From Novosphingobium rosa NBRC 15208 (lineage in GTDB: Bacteria > Pseudomonadota > Alphaproteobacteria > Sphingomonadales > Sphingomonadaceae), in contig NZ_BCZE01000036.1 of assembly GCF_001598555.1 (NCBI RefSeq), forward strand, positions 19,806-83,805: a stretch of 64,000 nt of DNA, written 5' to 3'. Positions 44,262 through 53,770 of this stretch are shown here, in pieces (position 1 is the first letter of the stretch; each line of letters starts with the position of its first letter). The position numbers and the translations under genes were made by a program. The notes under the pieces are model-generated. The model worked only from the letters and a program-made list of their open reading frames with translations, searched no databases and was not told where the DNA came from.

Positions 44262-45923
44262 ATGCCAAACCGGCACGGCAGCGAAAGGCATCGCGTGGGT
44301 CGAGTGAACGGAATTACCCTCTGCATTCTGGCTTTGGCGCTGGGCCTGCGGCTTTATGGAATCACCTTCGGCCTGCCCGCGCTCAACGATCCCGACGAGC
44401 TGATGTTCGAGCTGGGGGCGATCCGCATGATCAGCCACCACACGCTCAATCCCGGCTGGTTCGGCCATCCCGCCACCACCACCATGTATGCGCTGGCCTT
44501 GGTCAATGGCGCGGTGCTGGGCACGGGGCGGCTGATGGGCTGGTTTCCCTCGGTGAAGGCCTTTGCCGATGCGGTCTATCTCAACCCGGGCTGGGTGATC
44601 CTGCCGGGGCGCTGGGTGATGGCGGGTTTCGGCATGGGCTCGGTCTGGGCGACCTACCGCCTGACCAACCGCCTGTTCGACCGGCCCACGGCCTGGATCG
44701 CGGCGCTGGTGCTGGCGGTCAATCCGGTGGCAGTGGTCTGGGCGCAGGTGGTGCGCTCCGACATCATGGCCAGCTTCTTCATGCTGCTGGCGCTGGATGC
44801 AGCCTTGCGCGTGGCGCGCATGGCACCGGGGGGGCCGGACAATCGCCGCGATCTGGGCTGGGGCGCGCTGTGGCTGGCGCTGGCCGTGGCCAGCAAATGG
44901 CCGTTCGGTCTGGCAGGCCTCGCCATGGCGGGTGCGCTGTGGATCGCGGTGCGGCAGGGGCGGCTGGCGGTCGGTTCGGGCGTGCTGCGGCTCGGCCTGT
45001 TCGGCGCGCTGAGCCTTTTGTTTCTGGTGATGATCTCTCCCTATCTGCTGCTGGCGCATGACACGGTGCTGCACGATCTGCATGGCGAGGCCCAGCTGCA
45101 GCATCTGGGCGCCACCGGCGGCACCCCGCTGGAGAACGCCTGGTGGTATCTGCAAGGGCCGCTGCTGCGCGGCTTTGGCGTGGTGGCGGGGCTGCTGGCG
45201 CTGATCGGTCTGGCGGTGATGCTGCGGCTGCGCGAGACGCGGCTGATGCTGCTGCCGCTGATGGCGGGTTTCGCGCTGGTGATCTGCATCCAGCATCTGA
45301 TCTGGGAGCGCTGGGCTCTGCCGCTGATGCCGCTGCTGGCCATCGCCGTGGCGCTGGGCATCCGTACGGTGGTGCAGGCTCTGCCGCGCCATCGCGTGGC
45401 GGCGCAGGCGCTGATGGCGCTGGCCGCAGCCCTGCCGCTGGTGGTGGCCGATGCCGCTCAGGCGCAGGGGCGGCTGAACGACACAAGGCAGATCGCTTCG
45501 CGCTGGGCGCTGGACCATGCTCCGGCAGGCTCGCAGATCTTCGTCGAGCATTTCGGCTTCGATCTGCTCTCGCATCCCTGGACGGTGCTGTTTCCGCTGG
45601 GCAGCGCGGGCTGCATCAACGCGCATGACATTCTGATGGGTCATGTCGATCATGCCAGGATCGAGAATGATCGCGGCGGGCAGTCGGTTGTCGATTACGG
45701 CACCATGCCCCCTGCGGCAGCAGCAGCCACCTGCCATCCCGATTACGCCATCATCAGCCAATATGACCGTTATGCCGCCGAGCGCAGCCGCTTTCCCGCC
45801 GAATATCAAGCCTATCGCAGCCTGATCGCGCGCGGCACGCTGGTGGCCACCATCGCGCCGGTGCCGGGGCAGAGCGCCGGGCCGGTGATCCGCATCCTCC
45901 ATTTCGATCGTCCCCGGCCTTGA
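44262..45923 (+). CDS. GT39-like (ArnT/PMT type) membrane glycosyltransferase
   Basis: The 553-residue protein has about eleven hydrophobic helices. The first loop holds GLPALNDPDELMFELGAIRM, where an acidic pair matches the catalytic Asp/Glu of GT39/GT83 enzymes. The periplasmic C-terminal part reads ASRWALDHAPAGSQIFVEHFG. Such enzymes use polyprenyl-linked sugars to decorate lipids or proteins outside the inner membrane. The start is uncertain: ATG 44262 is used, but GTG 44304 directly before the first helix is also possible. It precedes the rfb genes by 115 bp. Confidence 0.8.
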   Translation: MPNRHGSERHRVGRVNGITLCILALALGLRLYGITFGLPALNDPDELMFELGAIRMISHHTLNPGWFGHPATTTMYALALVNGAVLGTGRLMGWFPSVKAFADAVYLNPGWVILPGRWVMAGFGMGSVWATYRLTNRLFDRPTAWIAALVLAVNPVAVVWAQVVRSDIMASFFMLLALDAALRVARMAPGGPDNRRDLGWGALWLALAVASKWPFGLAGLAMAGALWIAVRQGRLAVGSGVLRLGLFGALSLLFLVMISPYLLLAHDTVLHDLHGEAQLQHLGATGGTPLENAWWYLQGPLLRGFGVVAGLLALIGLAVMLRLRETRLMLLPLMAGFALVICIQHLIWERWALPLMPLLAIAVALGIRTVVQALPRHRVAAQALMALAAALPLVVADAAQAQGRLNDTRQIASRWALDHAPAGSQIFVEHFGFDLLSHPWTVLFPLGSAGCINAHDILMGHVDHARIENDRGGQSVVDYGTMPPAAAAATCHPDYAIISQYDRYAAERSRFPAEYQAYRSLIARGTLVATIAPVPGQSAGPVIRILHFDRPRP

Positions 45924-46038
45924 CGCTGCCGGACGATACCGTCAAATCCGCCGAAAATGGGCGGTCGCAGCGCCTGATGATACAGCGCTCGTTCATCTCT
46001 TCGGCCCCTAAGCGGGCTCTTTCCCTGAGGAGTCTTTC

Positions 46039-46809
46039 TTGACCAAAGCTGTCATTCTGGCCGGGGGCCTTGGCACAAGGCTGGGCGAGGAAACATCGGT
46101 CAGGCCCAAGCCCATGGTCGATGTCGGCGGCATGCCGATCCTGTGGCACATCATGAAGATCTATGCCGCCCATGGCGTCAGCGATTTCATCGTCTGCCTT
46201 GGGTACAAGGGCTATGTCATCAAGGAATTCTTCGCCAATTATTTCCTGCACGCCGCCGATGTGACCATCGATCTGGGCGCCAACAGCATCGAGGTCCATG
46301 CCGCCAAGAGCGAGCCCTGGCGCGTGACGCTGGTGGACACCGGCCTGGGCGCCCAGACCGGCGGACGCCTGCGCGCGGTGCGGCAGTATCTGGACGAGGA
46401 CGAGCCCTTCTGCTTCACCTATGGCGACGGCGTTTCCGATGTGGACATCACCGCGCAGCTGGCCTTCCACAAGGCCCATGGCAAGCAGGCGACGATCACC
46501 GCTGTCGCCCCTCCGGGCCGTTTCGGCGCGCTGGAGTTCGAGGGCGATCTGGTGCGCAGCTTCAAGGAAAAGCCCGCGGGTGACGGCGGGCTGATCAATG
46601 GTGGCTTCTTCGTGCTGAATCCCTCGGTAATCGACCTGATTGACGATGCCGAGACGATCTGGGAACAGAAGCCGCTCGAGACGCTGGCCGCGAAGGGCGA
46701 GCTGGTCTCATGGCATCACAAGGGGTTCTGGCAGCCGATGGACACGCTGCGCGACCGCCAGCATCTGGAAAAGCTGTGGGCGCAGGGCGCGCCGTGGAAA
46801 GTCTGGTGA
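46039..46809 (+). CDS. rfbF: Glucose-1-phosphate cytidylyltransferase
   Basis: RfbF makes CDP-glucose from CTP and glucose-1-phosphate. The 256-residue protein has the nucleotidyltransferase start TKAVILAGGLGTRLGEETSVRPKPM, then VCLGYKGYVIKEFF and CFTYGDGVSDVDI for the metal site. The start codon is TTG, supported by GAGGAG six bases upstream and by the motif position. RfbF begins a tightly packed CDP-sugar operon; its stop overlaps rfbG (GTGA). Confidence 0.95.
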   Translation: MTKAVILAGGLGTRLGEETSVRPKPMVDVGGMPILWHIMKIYAAHGVSDFIVCLGYKGYVIKEFFANYFLHAADVTIDLGANSIEVHAAKSEPWRVTLVDTGLGAQTGGRLRAVRQYLDEDEPFCFTYGDGVSDVDITAQLAFHKAHGKQATITAVAPPGRFGALEFEGDLVRSFKEKPAGDGGLINGGFFVLNPSVIDLIDDAETIWEQKPLETLAAKGELVSWHHKGFWQPMDTLRDRQHLEKLWAQGAPWKVW

Positions 46810-47969
46810 GCGTGAGCCACACCGCCATGGATCAGATCGCCCTCTCTCCCACCTTCTGGCAGGGCCGCCGTGTGCTTTTGACGGGCCACACCGGCTTCAA
46901 GGGCAGCTGGCTGGCGCTGTGGCTGGTTTCGATGGGCGCCAAGGTGACAGGCCTGTCGCTGCCCGCCGATGAGGTCAGCCTGTTCCGCCAGGCGCGTATC
47001 GACGAGCTGGTCACCCATATCGAGGGCGATATCCGCGATCTGGCCAGCGTGGACGCCGCCTTCCGCGCCGCCAATCCCGAGGTGGTCTTCCATCTGGCCG
47101 CCCAACCGCTGGTGCGCCTGTCTTACAGCACGCCGGTGGAAACCTATGCCACCAATGTGCAGGGCACGGTCCATGTGCTGGATGCCTGCCGCCGCGCCGC
47201 TGCGCTGGGAGTGGAAGGGCTGCGCGCCATCGTCTGCATCACCTCGGACAAGGCCTATGAGAACCGCGAATGGGTCTGGCCCTATCGCGAGAGCGACCCG
47301 ATGGGCGGCTATGACCCCTATTCCAGCAGCAAAGGCGCGGCCGAACTGGTGATCGCCGCCTTCCGCTCCAGCTATTTCAACACCGAAGGCCAGCCGCTGC
47401 TCGCCTCGGTGCGGGCGGGCAATGTGATCGGCGGGGGCGACTGGGCGCTCGACCGGCTGCTGCCCGATCTGATCCGCGCGCTGCTCGACGGGCAGCGCCC
47501 GCTGATCCGCAATCCCCATGCCATCCGCCCCTGGCAGCATGTGCTGGAGGCTTTGGGCGGCTATCTGCTGATCGCCCAGCACCTGTTCGAAGGCCGCCGC
47601 TGGGCGGCCGAGGGCTGGAACTTTGGCCCCGCCGCCGAGGACTCGCGCCCCGTCGACTGGATCGCCGATCGCATGGTCGCCCTGTGGCATGACCGCGATC
47701 CGGACGCCCCCGCGACGACACGCGGCTGGGATCTGCCAAGCGAGGGCGCACCCCCGCCGCATGAGGCCGGAATCCTGAAACTGGACTGCACCAAGGCCCA
47801 TTCCATTCTGGGCTGGCGCCCCGCGTTCACGTTACCGACAGCTTTGCTCCGCATTGTGGATTGGCATCGTCACGTGGGGCGAGGGGCAGACGCACGCGAA
47901 ATCTCGCTTGCCCAACTCGACGATTATTGCCAGCGCTGGTCAGGAACCGGCGGGAAAAAGGGAAATTGA
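46806..47969 (+). CDS. rfbG: CDP-glucose 4,6-dehydratase
   Basis: RfbG turns CDP-glucose into CDP-4-keto-6-deoxyglucose. The 387-residue extended SDR has LLTGHTGFKGSWLALWL (NAD motif), HLAAQPLVRLSY, ITSDKAYEN, and PYSSSKGAAEL with the catalytic Tyr and Lys. GTG 46806 overlaps the rfbF stop (GTGA) and has GGAAAG upstream; ATG 46827 is the alternative. The stop overlaps the rfbH start (TGATG). Confidence 0.94.
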   Translation: MSVSHTAMDQIALSPTFWQGRRVLLTGHTGFKGSWLALWLVSMGAKVTGLSLPADEVSLFRQARIDELVTHIEGDIRDLASVDAAFRAANPEVVFHLAAQPLVRLSYSTPVETYATNVQGTVHVLDACRRAAALGVEGLRAIVCITSDKAYENREWVWPYRESDPMGGYDPYSSSKGAAELVIAAFRSSYFNTEGQPLLASVRAGNVIGGGDWALDRLLPDLIRALLDGQRPLIRNPHAIRPWQHVLEALGGYLLIAQHLFEGRRWAAEGWNFGPAAEDSRPVDWIADRMVALWHDRDPDAPATTRGWDLPSEGAPPPHEAGILKLDCTKAHSILGWRPAFTLPTALLRIVDWHRHVGRGADAREISLAQLDDYCQRWSGTGGKKGN

Positions 47970-49330
47970 TGTCCGTTGCAGACAGGCCGATGGATGCGGC
48001 CGGATTGACCCGCGATTTCGATGAAGCGCAGTTTCGATCGCTCATCCTTGAATTGACGGAAGAATATGCCAACCGCTTCCATGCGCCCAAGAGCTTCGCG
48101 CCCGGGCAAAGCGCCGTGCCGGTCTCCGGCAAGGTCTATGGCGCCTCGGATATGCGCAACCTCGTCGATTCGAGTCTCGACTTCTGGCTGACCACCGGGC
48201 GCTTCAACGAAGCCTTCGAGAAGCGTCTGGCCGAAAGAATCGGTGTGGCCCATGCGCTGACCACCAATTCGGGCTCCTCGGCCAATCTGCTGGCGCTTTC
48301 GACGCTGACCTCGCATTATTTCCGCAGCGAGGCCTTGAAGCCCGGCGATGAGGTCATCACCGTGGCCACCGGCTTCCCCACCACGGTCAACCCATCCCTG
48401 CAATACGGGCTGGTGCCCGTGTTCGTGGACGTGGACATCCCCACCTACAACATCAAGCCCGAGATGATCGAGGCCGCCGTCACCGACAAGACCCGCGCGA
48501 TCATGGTGGCCCACACGCTGGGCAACCCCTTCGATCTGGGCGAGGTGATGCGGGTTGCCGAAAAGTACAACCTCTGGGTCATCGAGGATTGCTGCGACGC
48601 GCTGGGCGCCACCTATGACGGCAAGCCCGTCGGCACCTTCGGCGACATCGGCACGCTGTCCTTCTATCCTGCCCATCATATCACCATGGGCGAAGGCGGC
48701 GCGGTCTTCACCGACAAGCCGCGCCTGAAGCGCGTGATCGAATCCATGCGTGACTGGGGCCGCGACTGCTGGTGCGCGCCGGGCGTGGACAACACCTGCG
48801 GCAAGCGCTTCGGGCGCAAGCTGGGCAGTCTGCCGATGGGCTATGACCACAAATACACCTATGGCCATGCCGGTTATAACCTGAAGATCACCGATATGCA
48901 GGCCGCCGTGGGCCTGGCCCAGCTGGACCGGCTGGATGGCTTCATCGACGCCCGCGCCCGCAATTTCGACACGCTGACCGCGCTCTTGAAGCCGCTGGAA
49001 GATGTGCTGATCCTGCCGGAAGCCACGCCCAATTCGGTGCCAAGCTGGTTCGGCTATCCGATCACGCTGCGCCCGGGCTGCGGTATTGATCGTGAAATCC
49101 TCGTGCAATATCTCAATGAGAAAAAGATCGGCACACGGCTGCTGTTCGGCGGCAATCTGCTGCGCCAGCCCTATATGAAGGGCCGCAATTACCGCGTGGT
49201 CGGCGGGTTGGAAAACGCCGATCTGGTGACCACCAACACCTTCTGGCTGGGTGTCTACCCCGGATTGGGCGAAGACCATCTGGCCTATGTCGTCGAATGC
49301 CTTTCCGCCTTTCTGGCGGGCCGGAAGTAA
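47969..49330 (+). CDS. rfbH: CDP-4-keto-6-deoxyglucose 3-dehydrase RfbH (E1)
   Basis: RfbH is the PMP- and [2Fe-2S]-dependent dehydrase that removes the C3 hydroxyl, the entry to 3,6-dideoxyhexoses. The 453-residue protein has the aminotransferase fold but His replaces the PLP lysine (FYPAHHITMGEGG, near residue 236), the hallmark of E1. Iron-sulfur cysteines are in DWGRDCWCAPGVDNTCGKRF. The usual E3 reductase (RfbI/AscD) is not in this window, so a reductase elsewhere must serve it. Confidence 0.95.
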   Translation: MSVADRPMDAAGLTRDFDEAQFRSLILELTEEYANRFHAPKSFAPGQSAVPVSGKVYGASDMRNLVDSSLDFWLTTGRFNEAFEKRLAERIGVAHALTTNSGSSANLLALSTLTSHYFRSEALKPGDEVITVATGFPTTVNPSLQYGLVPVFVDVDIPTYNIKPEMIEAAVTDKTRAIMVAHTLGNPFDLGEVMRVAEKYNLWVIEDCCDALGATYDGKPVGTFGDIGTLSFYPAHHITMGEGGAVFTDKPRLKRVIESMRDWGRDCWCAPGVDNTCGKRFGRKLGSLPMGYDHKYTYGHAGYNLKITDMQAAVGLAQLDRLDGFIDARARNFDTLTALLKPLEDVLILPEATPNSVPSWFGYPITLRPGCGIDREILVQYLNEKKIGTRLLFGGNLLRQPYMKGRNYRVVGGLENADLVTTNTFWLGVYPGLGEDHLAYVVECLSAFLAGRK

Positions 49331-49363
49331 GAAGCGTCAGCAGCAATTTCAGGAGTTAACCCC

Positions 49364-50164
49364 GTGAACACATATGAAAAGCGCATGCTGGCGATCCTTC
49401 AGGAGGGCAAGGCCAACTACGGCATCCTCTCGGTCAAGGCCGAGTTCGAGGCCGAAGGCACCCGCACCGACGAATTCCTGCGCCTGCTGGAAATCGGCCG
49501 CCGCGCCGGGGTCAAGATCGCGCTCAAGATCGGCGGCTGCGAGGCCATCCGCGACCTGATCGAGGCCCGCCAGTATGGCGTGGACTACATCATCGCGCCG
49601 ATGGTGGAATCGCCCTATGCGCTCTCCAAATTCATCGCGGGCAAGGACAAGGTCTTCACCCCCGACGAGCGCGAGGACATCAGCTTCCTCTTCAACGTCG
49701 AAACCCGCGCTACGGTCGATCATCTGGCCCAGCTGGGCGAAGTGGCGCAGAAGGGCCAGACCGGCTTCGTCTTCGGCCGCGTCGATTTCGCGGGCTCGCA
49801 GGGGTTGACGCGCGATGCGGTGAATTCGCCCGAGATGCTCAAGCATATGCTGGATGTGGCTCTGGTGGCGAAGGATCGCGATCTGGAGCTGGTCGTCGGC
49901 GGCGGCGTCAGCCCGGCCTCGATCCCCACGCTGGCGCAGGTGCGCAAGGTGCGCCTCGACCGTTTCGAGACCCGCAAGGTGATCTTCGATGGCGCCGTGC
50001 TGGAAGATGGCCGCGCCGAGCCCGGCATGGAACTGGCCATCGAGTTCGAGCTGCTGTGGCTGAAGAACAAGCGCGATTTCTACCGCGGCATCGCCGAGGA
50101 AGACGCCCAGCGCATCGCCATGATGGAAGCGCGCCAGGCCCCCAAGGTGACCGAGCACGCCTGA
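49364..50164 (+). CDS. HpcH/HpaI-type aldolase in the CDP-sugar operon
   Basis: The 266-residue protein matches the HpcH/HpaI aldolase/citrate lyase beta family. It has KIGGCEAIRDLIEARQYGVDYIIAPMVESPYAL, with the metal-binding glutamate region of the TIM barrel. LFNVETRATVDHL and VFGRVDFAGSQGL follow. GTG 49364 has a clean AGGAGT site. Such enzymes make or break C-C bonds with pyruvate-like donors. Its place between rfbH and a pyruvate-using TPP enzyme suggests a part in branched-sugar synthesis; the reaction is not known to me. Confidence 0.82.
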   Translation: MNTYEKRMLAILQEGKANYGILSVKAEFEAEGTRTDEFLRLLEIGRRAGVKIALKIGGCEAIRDLIEARQYGVDYIIAPMVESPYALSKFIAGKDKVFTPDEREDISFLFNVETRATVDHLAQLGEVAQKGQTGFVFGRVDFAGSQGLTRDAVNSPEMLKHMLDVALVAKDRDLELVVGGGVSPASIPTLAQVRKVRLDRFETRKVIFDGAVLEDGRAEPGMELAIEFELLWLKNKRDFYRGIAEEDAQRIAMMEARQAPKVTEHA

Positions 50165-50169
50165 TCCCC

Positions 50170-52050
50170 ATGAGCACCACCATCCGCGTCTCCGACCTGA
50201 TCGCCCGCCTGCTCGCCGAGCATGGCATCACCGATGTCTTCATGCTGACGGGCGGCGGCGCCATGCATCTCAACGATGCGCTGGGCCGCGAAACCCGCCT
50301 GCGCAAGGTGTTCACCCACCATGAGCAGGCCGCCGCCATCGCCGCTGAAAGCTATGCGCGTTTGAGCGGCAAGCCCGCGGCGGTGAATGTCACCACGGGT
50401 CCGGGGGGCGTGAATGCGCTCAATGGCGTCTACGGCGCCTATGTGGACTCCATCCCGATGGTGGTGGTCTCGGGTCAGGTGAAGCGTGAGACCTTCGCGC
50501 CCAATTTCGCGCAGATTCCGCTGCGCCAGCTGGGCGATCAGGAGGTCGATATCGTCTCGATGGTGGCGCCGATCACCAAATATGCGGTGGTGCTGCAGGA
50601 CCCCAAGCAGGCGCGCAAGGTCGTCGAAAAGGCTCTGTATCTCGCCACCCGTGGCCGCCCCGGCCCGGTGTGGATCGATGTGCCCATCGATGTGCAGGCC
50701 GCCCCGGTCGATCCCGAGGCGCTGGAAGCCTTCGACCCCGCCACGGATGAAGACACCGCTGGCGAGGCCCGCAACACCGCCGCCGAACTGGGCGCGCTGA
50801 CGGGCGATGCCCTCACCGCTCAAGCGCAGGCCGTGCTGACGGAACTCTGCGCCGCGCAGCGCCCCGTGGTGCTGGCCGGTTGCGGCGTGCGCATCAGCGA
50901 CAGCCATGAGGCCTTCCTCGCGCTGGTCCAAAAGCTGGGCGTGCCGGTGGTTTCGGGCTGGAACGCGCATGATGTGATCCACAATGACCATCCGCTCTAT
51001 GTCGGGCGCCCCGGCAGCGTGGGCGATCGCGGCGGCAATTTCGCGGTGCAGTCGGCGGACTATGTGCTGGTGCTGGGCTGCCGCCTCAACATCCGCCAGA
51101 TCAGCTACAACTGGCAGAGCTTCGCCCGCAACGCCCGCATCGCCATGGTCGATATCGACAGCGCCGAGCTGGCCAAGCCAACCCTCAGCCTGCACCGCCC
51201 GATCCATGCCGATCTGCGCGAATTTCTGGCTGCCGCTCAGGCCCTGCCGCTGCCGAACGACAATGAAATCGAGGCGCGCGCCGCCTTCCTCGCCCGCAGC
51301 CGCAGCCGCGCCACGCAATATCCCGCCGTGCGCGAGGACTATCGCTCGGCAGAGGGCCCGATCAACCCCTACATCTTCGCCGAAGCGCTCTTCGATCAGC
51401 TGGAAGAGAACGACATCGTCGTCACCGGTGACGGCACGGCCTGCGTCACCATCTTCCAGGCGGCGGATCTGAAGCAGGGCCAGCGGCTCTACACCAATTC
51501 GGGCTGCGCCTCGATGGGCTACGATCTGCCCGCCGCCATCGGCGCCTTCCACGCCGGTTCGCGCGCGGACAAACCCGGTGGCCGCATCATCTGTCTGGCC
51601 GGTGACGGTTCGATCATGATGAACCTGCAGGAACTGCAGACCATCATCGGCGGCAATCTGCCGATCAAGATCTTCGTGCTGAACAATGACGGTTACCACT
51701 CGATCCGCCAGTCGCAGCAGAACCACTTCCCCGACAACATCGTGGGTTGCGGGCCGGACAGCGGCCTCACCTTCCCCGATTTCGCCCGTCTGGCGCAGGG
51801 CTTCGGCCTGCCCGCCGCCAAGGCCGAGCGCGACGGCGATCTGGCCGCCACCATCGCCGCCACGCTGGCGGGCCCCGGCCCCCAGCTGCTGGAGGTGATG
51901 ATCGACAAGCGCCAGCAGTTCGAACCCAAACTCTCCTCGCGGCGTTTGGACGATGGGCGGATGATTTCGCCGCCGCTCGAAGACCTCAGCCCCTTCCTCA
52001 CCGACGAGGAACTGGCCGAAGCCATGGCGCCCTGCGCCACCTTGCGTTAA
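50170..52050 (+). CDS. Acetolactate-synthase-like TPP enzyme, candidate two-carbon transferase (YerE-like)
   Basis: The 626-residue protein has all three TPP-enzyme domains. The PYR domain has VFMLTGGGAMHLNDAL and THHEQAAAIAAESYARLSG with the catalytic glutamate. The central domain has VVLAGCGVRIS. The PP domain has CLAGDGSIMMNLQELQTI and IFVLNNDGYHSI, the GDG-NN metal motif. An isoleucine-valine acetolactate synthase would be elsewhere; here it follows rfbFGH. YerE of Yersinia, of the same family, adds a pyruvate-derived two-carbon unit to C4 of CDP-3,6-dideoxy-4-ketohexose. That function is inference. Confidence 0.85.
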   Translation: MSTTIRVSDLIARLLAEHGITDVFMLTGGGAMHLNDALGRETRLRKVFTHHEQAAAIAAESYARLSGKPAAVNVTTGPGGVNALNGVYGAYVDSIPMVVVSGQVKRETFAPNFAQIPLRQLGDQEVDIVSMVAPITKYAVVLQDPKQARKVVEKALYLATRGRPGPVWIDVPIDVQAAPVDPEALEAFDPATDEDTAGEARNTAAELGALTGDALTAQAQAVLTELCAAQRPVVLAGCGVRISDSHEAFLALVQKLGVPVVSGWNAHDVIHNDHPLYVGRPGSVGDRGGNFAVQSADYVLVLGCRLNIRQISYNWQSFARNARIAMVDIDSAELAKPTLSLHRPIHADLREFLAAAQALPLPNDNEIEARAAFLARSRSRATQYPAVREDYRSAEGPINPYIFAEALFDQLEENDIVVTGDGTACVTIFQAADLKQGQRLYTNSGCASMGYDLPAAIGAFHAGSRADKPGGRIICLAGDGSIMMNLQELQTIIGGNLPIKIFVLNNDGYHSIRQSQQNHFPDNIVGCGPDSGLTFPDFARLAQGFGLPAAKAERDGDLAATIAATLAGPGPQLLEVMIDKRQQFEPKLSSRRLDDGRMISPPLEDLSPFLTDEELAEAMAPCATLR

Positions 52051-52059
52051 ACGGACAGC

Positions 52060-52743
52060 ATGATGGCCAAGCGGCTTCACGATCTGATCTTCGACCTGGA
52101 CGGCACGCTGGTGGACAGCTGCGGGATCTGCGTCGATATTCTCTCGCAGATGCTGGCAGAGCGCGGCAGCGACCACCGCATCGATGCGCTGAGCGCCCGG
52201 CCCTATATGAGCCATGGCGGCCAGCGCATGGTCAGCGCCCTGCTGGGCCCGGCCTGCGGCGATCCGGCGGCTGAACTGGCCGATTTCCGTGCGCGTTATG
52301 CGCAGCGCCCCACAGATCCGGCCTCGCTTTTTGCCGGCGTGGTGGAGAATCTGACGCTGCTGGCCGATGCCGGGCACCGTCTGGCGATCTGCTCGAACAA
52401 GCCGCAGAATCTGTGCGACAAGGTGCTGGCCGACACCGGCCTTGGCGCCCTGTTCCCCGTCGTCGTGGGTGGCGGGCCGAAGCTGCGCGCCAAGCCGCAT
52501 CCCGATCTGCTCGATGAAACGCTGCGCCAGCTGGGCAGCGATCCGGCCGATTGCATCTTCATCGGCGACAGCGAGTTGGACCATCAGGTGGCGCAGGCGC
52601 GGGGCATCCCCTTCCTCTTCCTCACCTATGGCTATGCCGATCCCTCCTACCAGCCGGACCCGGCCTCCAGCCACGATCATTTCACCGGCATGGCAGGCGC
52701 CCTGCTGGAGCTGACGCGCGGACGCCGGGCACGCCGTGCCTGA
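52060..52743 (+). CDS. HAD-superfamily phosphatase (phosphoglycolate phosphatase-like)
   Basis: The 227-residue protein has the HAD motifs: I in LIFDLDGTLVDS, II in AICSNKP, III with lysine in RAKPHPDLLDETL, and IV in CIFIGDSELDHQVA. A small helical cap lies between I and II. In this operon it likely removes phosphate from a sugar or an intermediate. It overlaps the next gene by 8 bp. Confidence 0.87.
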   Translation: MMAKRLHDLIFDLDGTLVDSCGICVDILSQMLAERGSDHRIDALSARPYMSHGGQRMVSALLGPACGDPAAELADFRARYAQRPTDPASLFAGVVENLTLLADAGHRLAICSNKPQNLCDKVLADTGLGALFPVVVGGGPKLRAKPHPDLLDETLRQLGSDPADCIFIGDSELDHQVAQARGIPFLFLTYGYADPSYQPDPASSHDHFTGMAGALLELTRGRRARRA

Positions 52744-53707
52744 CGCAACACGCGCATCCCACCTTCTGGCACCGGCCATCGCCGAGCGCCTGACCGCCAG
52801 CAATCACCGCATCGTGGTGACGGGCGCGGGCGGCTGGCTCGGTCTGGCCACGCTGGAATTGTTGGCCGCGACACTGGGCGATGCTTTCCCCAAGCGCGTC
52901 GCCGCCTTTGGCTCCAGCACCCGCGCGCTGCGGCTGCGTGACGGCACGCCGGTGCTGCAGCGCCCGCTGGCCGATATGGGCTGGCTGCCCGAGGCGCCCA
53001 CGCTGGTCCTCCACCTCGCCTTCCTGACCAAGGACCGCGCCGAGGCGATGGATGAAGCCGCCTATCGCGCCGCCAACCGCGCCATCACCCGGACCGTGCT
53101 GGATGCGCTAAAGCCGATCGGCGCGCAGGCGCTGTTCCTCGCCTCATCCGGCGCGGCGGCCAAGGCCGATGACCCGCAGGCCAACGCCGCCATGCGGCTC
53201 TATGGCGCGATGAAGCGCGACGATGAGGATATCTTCGCGCATTGGGCGCAAAGCACCGGCCATCGCGCGGTGATCGGCAGGGTTTATGCCATCTCCGGCC
53301 CGCATATGAACAAGCCGGAAGCCTATGCGCTGGCCAGCTTTATGCGCGATGCGCTGGACGGGCGGCCCATCGCGGTGCGCGCGCCGCATCGCGTGATCCG
53401 CTCCTACGTGGCCATCCGCGAGTTGATGAGTCTGGTCTTCGCCCTGCTGCTCGATGCTGACAGCGGCGTCGAACGCTTCGATTCCGGCGGCGATCCGCTG
53501 GACCTCGAAGATGTGGCGCAGGCCGTGGCCGATGCCGTGCCCGGCGCGCAGGTCACCCGCGCGCCGATCACCAGCGACAAGCTCGACCGCTATCACGGCG
53601 ATGGCGCGCATTATGCCGCGCTGCTGGCGCGTCATGGCATCGCGCCGGTCGATCTGGCCACGCAGGTTCACGAGGCGCTGGCGGATATTCGCACCTCCAC
53701 CCTATAA
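52736..53707 (+). CDS. NAD(P)-dependent epimerase/reductase (SDR) of the branched-sugar operon
   Basis: The 323-residue extended SDR has the cofactor motif VVTGAGGWLGLATLELL (about residues 27-40), LFLASSGAAAK for the serine, and MRLYGAMKRDDE as YxxxK. GTG 52736 overlaps the HAD gene. By position it could play the part of YerF, which reduces the ketone left on the branched side chain. It could equally be a 4-ketosugar reductase or epimerase. Confidence 0.8.
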   Translation: MPDATRASHLLAPAIAERLTASNHRIVVTGAGGWLGLATLELLAATLGDAFPKRVAAFGSSTRALRLRDGTPVLQRPLADMGWLPEAPTLVLHLAFLTKDRAEAMDEAAYRAANRAITRTVLDALKPIGAQALFLASSGAAAKADDPQANAAMRLYGAMKRDDEDIFAHWAQSTGHRAVIGRVYAISGPHMNKPEAYALASFMRDALDGRPIAVRAPHRVIRSYVAIRELMSLVFALLLDADSGVERFDSGGDPLDLEDVAQAVADAVPGAQVTRAPITSDKLDRYHGDGAHYAALLARHGIAPVDLATQVHEALADIRTSTL

Positions 53708-53770
53708 GAGCGCTCGGTTCCAGAGCGCCTTCTCTCACGCATGTCACACTTCGGCAGGAACAGGATCGGG

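Noticed and set aside
45920..45945. TTGACG/CGTCAA inverted repeat after the GT39 gene as a terminator
   Set aside because: The arms are 6 bp with a 14-nt loop and no T-run, and overlap the stop codon; too weak to annotate.
50080..52803. A 907-codon open frame on the minus strand opposite the TPP enzyme and HAD genes
   Set aside because: It is a shadow of GC-rich coding DNA: His/Arg/Gly/Ala-rich translation without motifs, wholly opposite well-supported genes.
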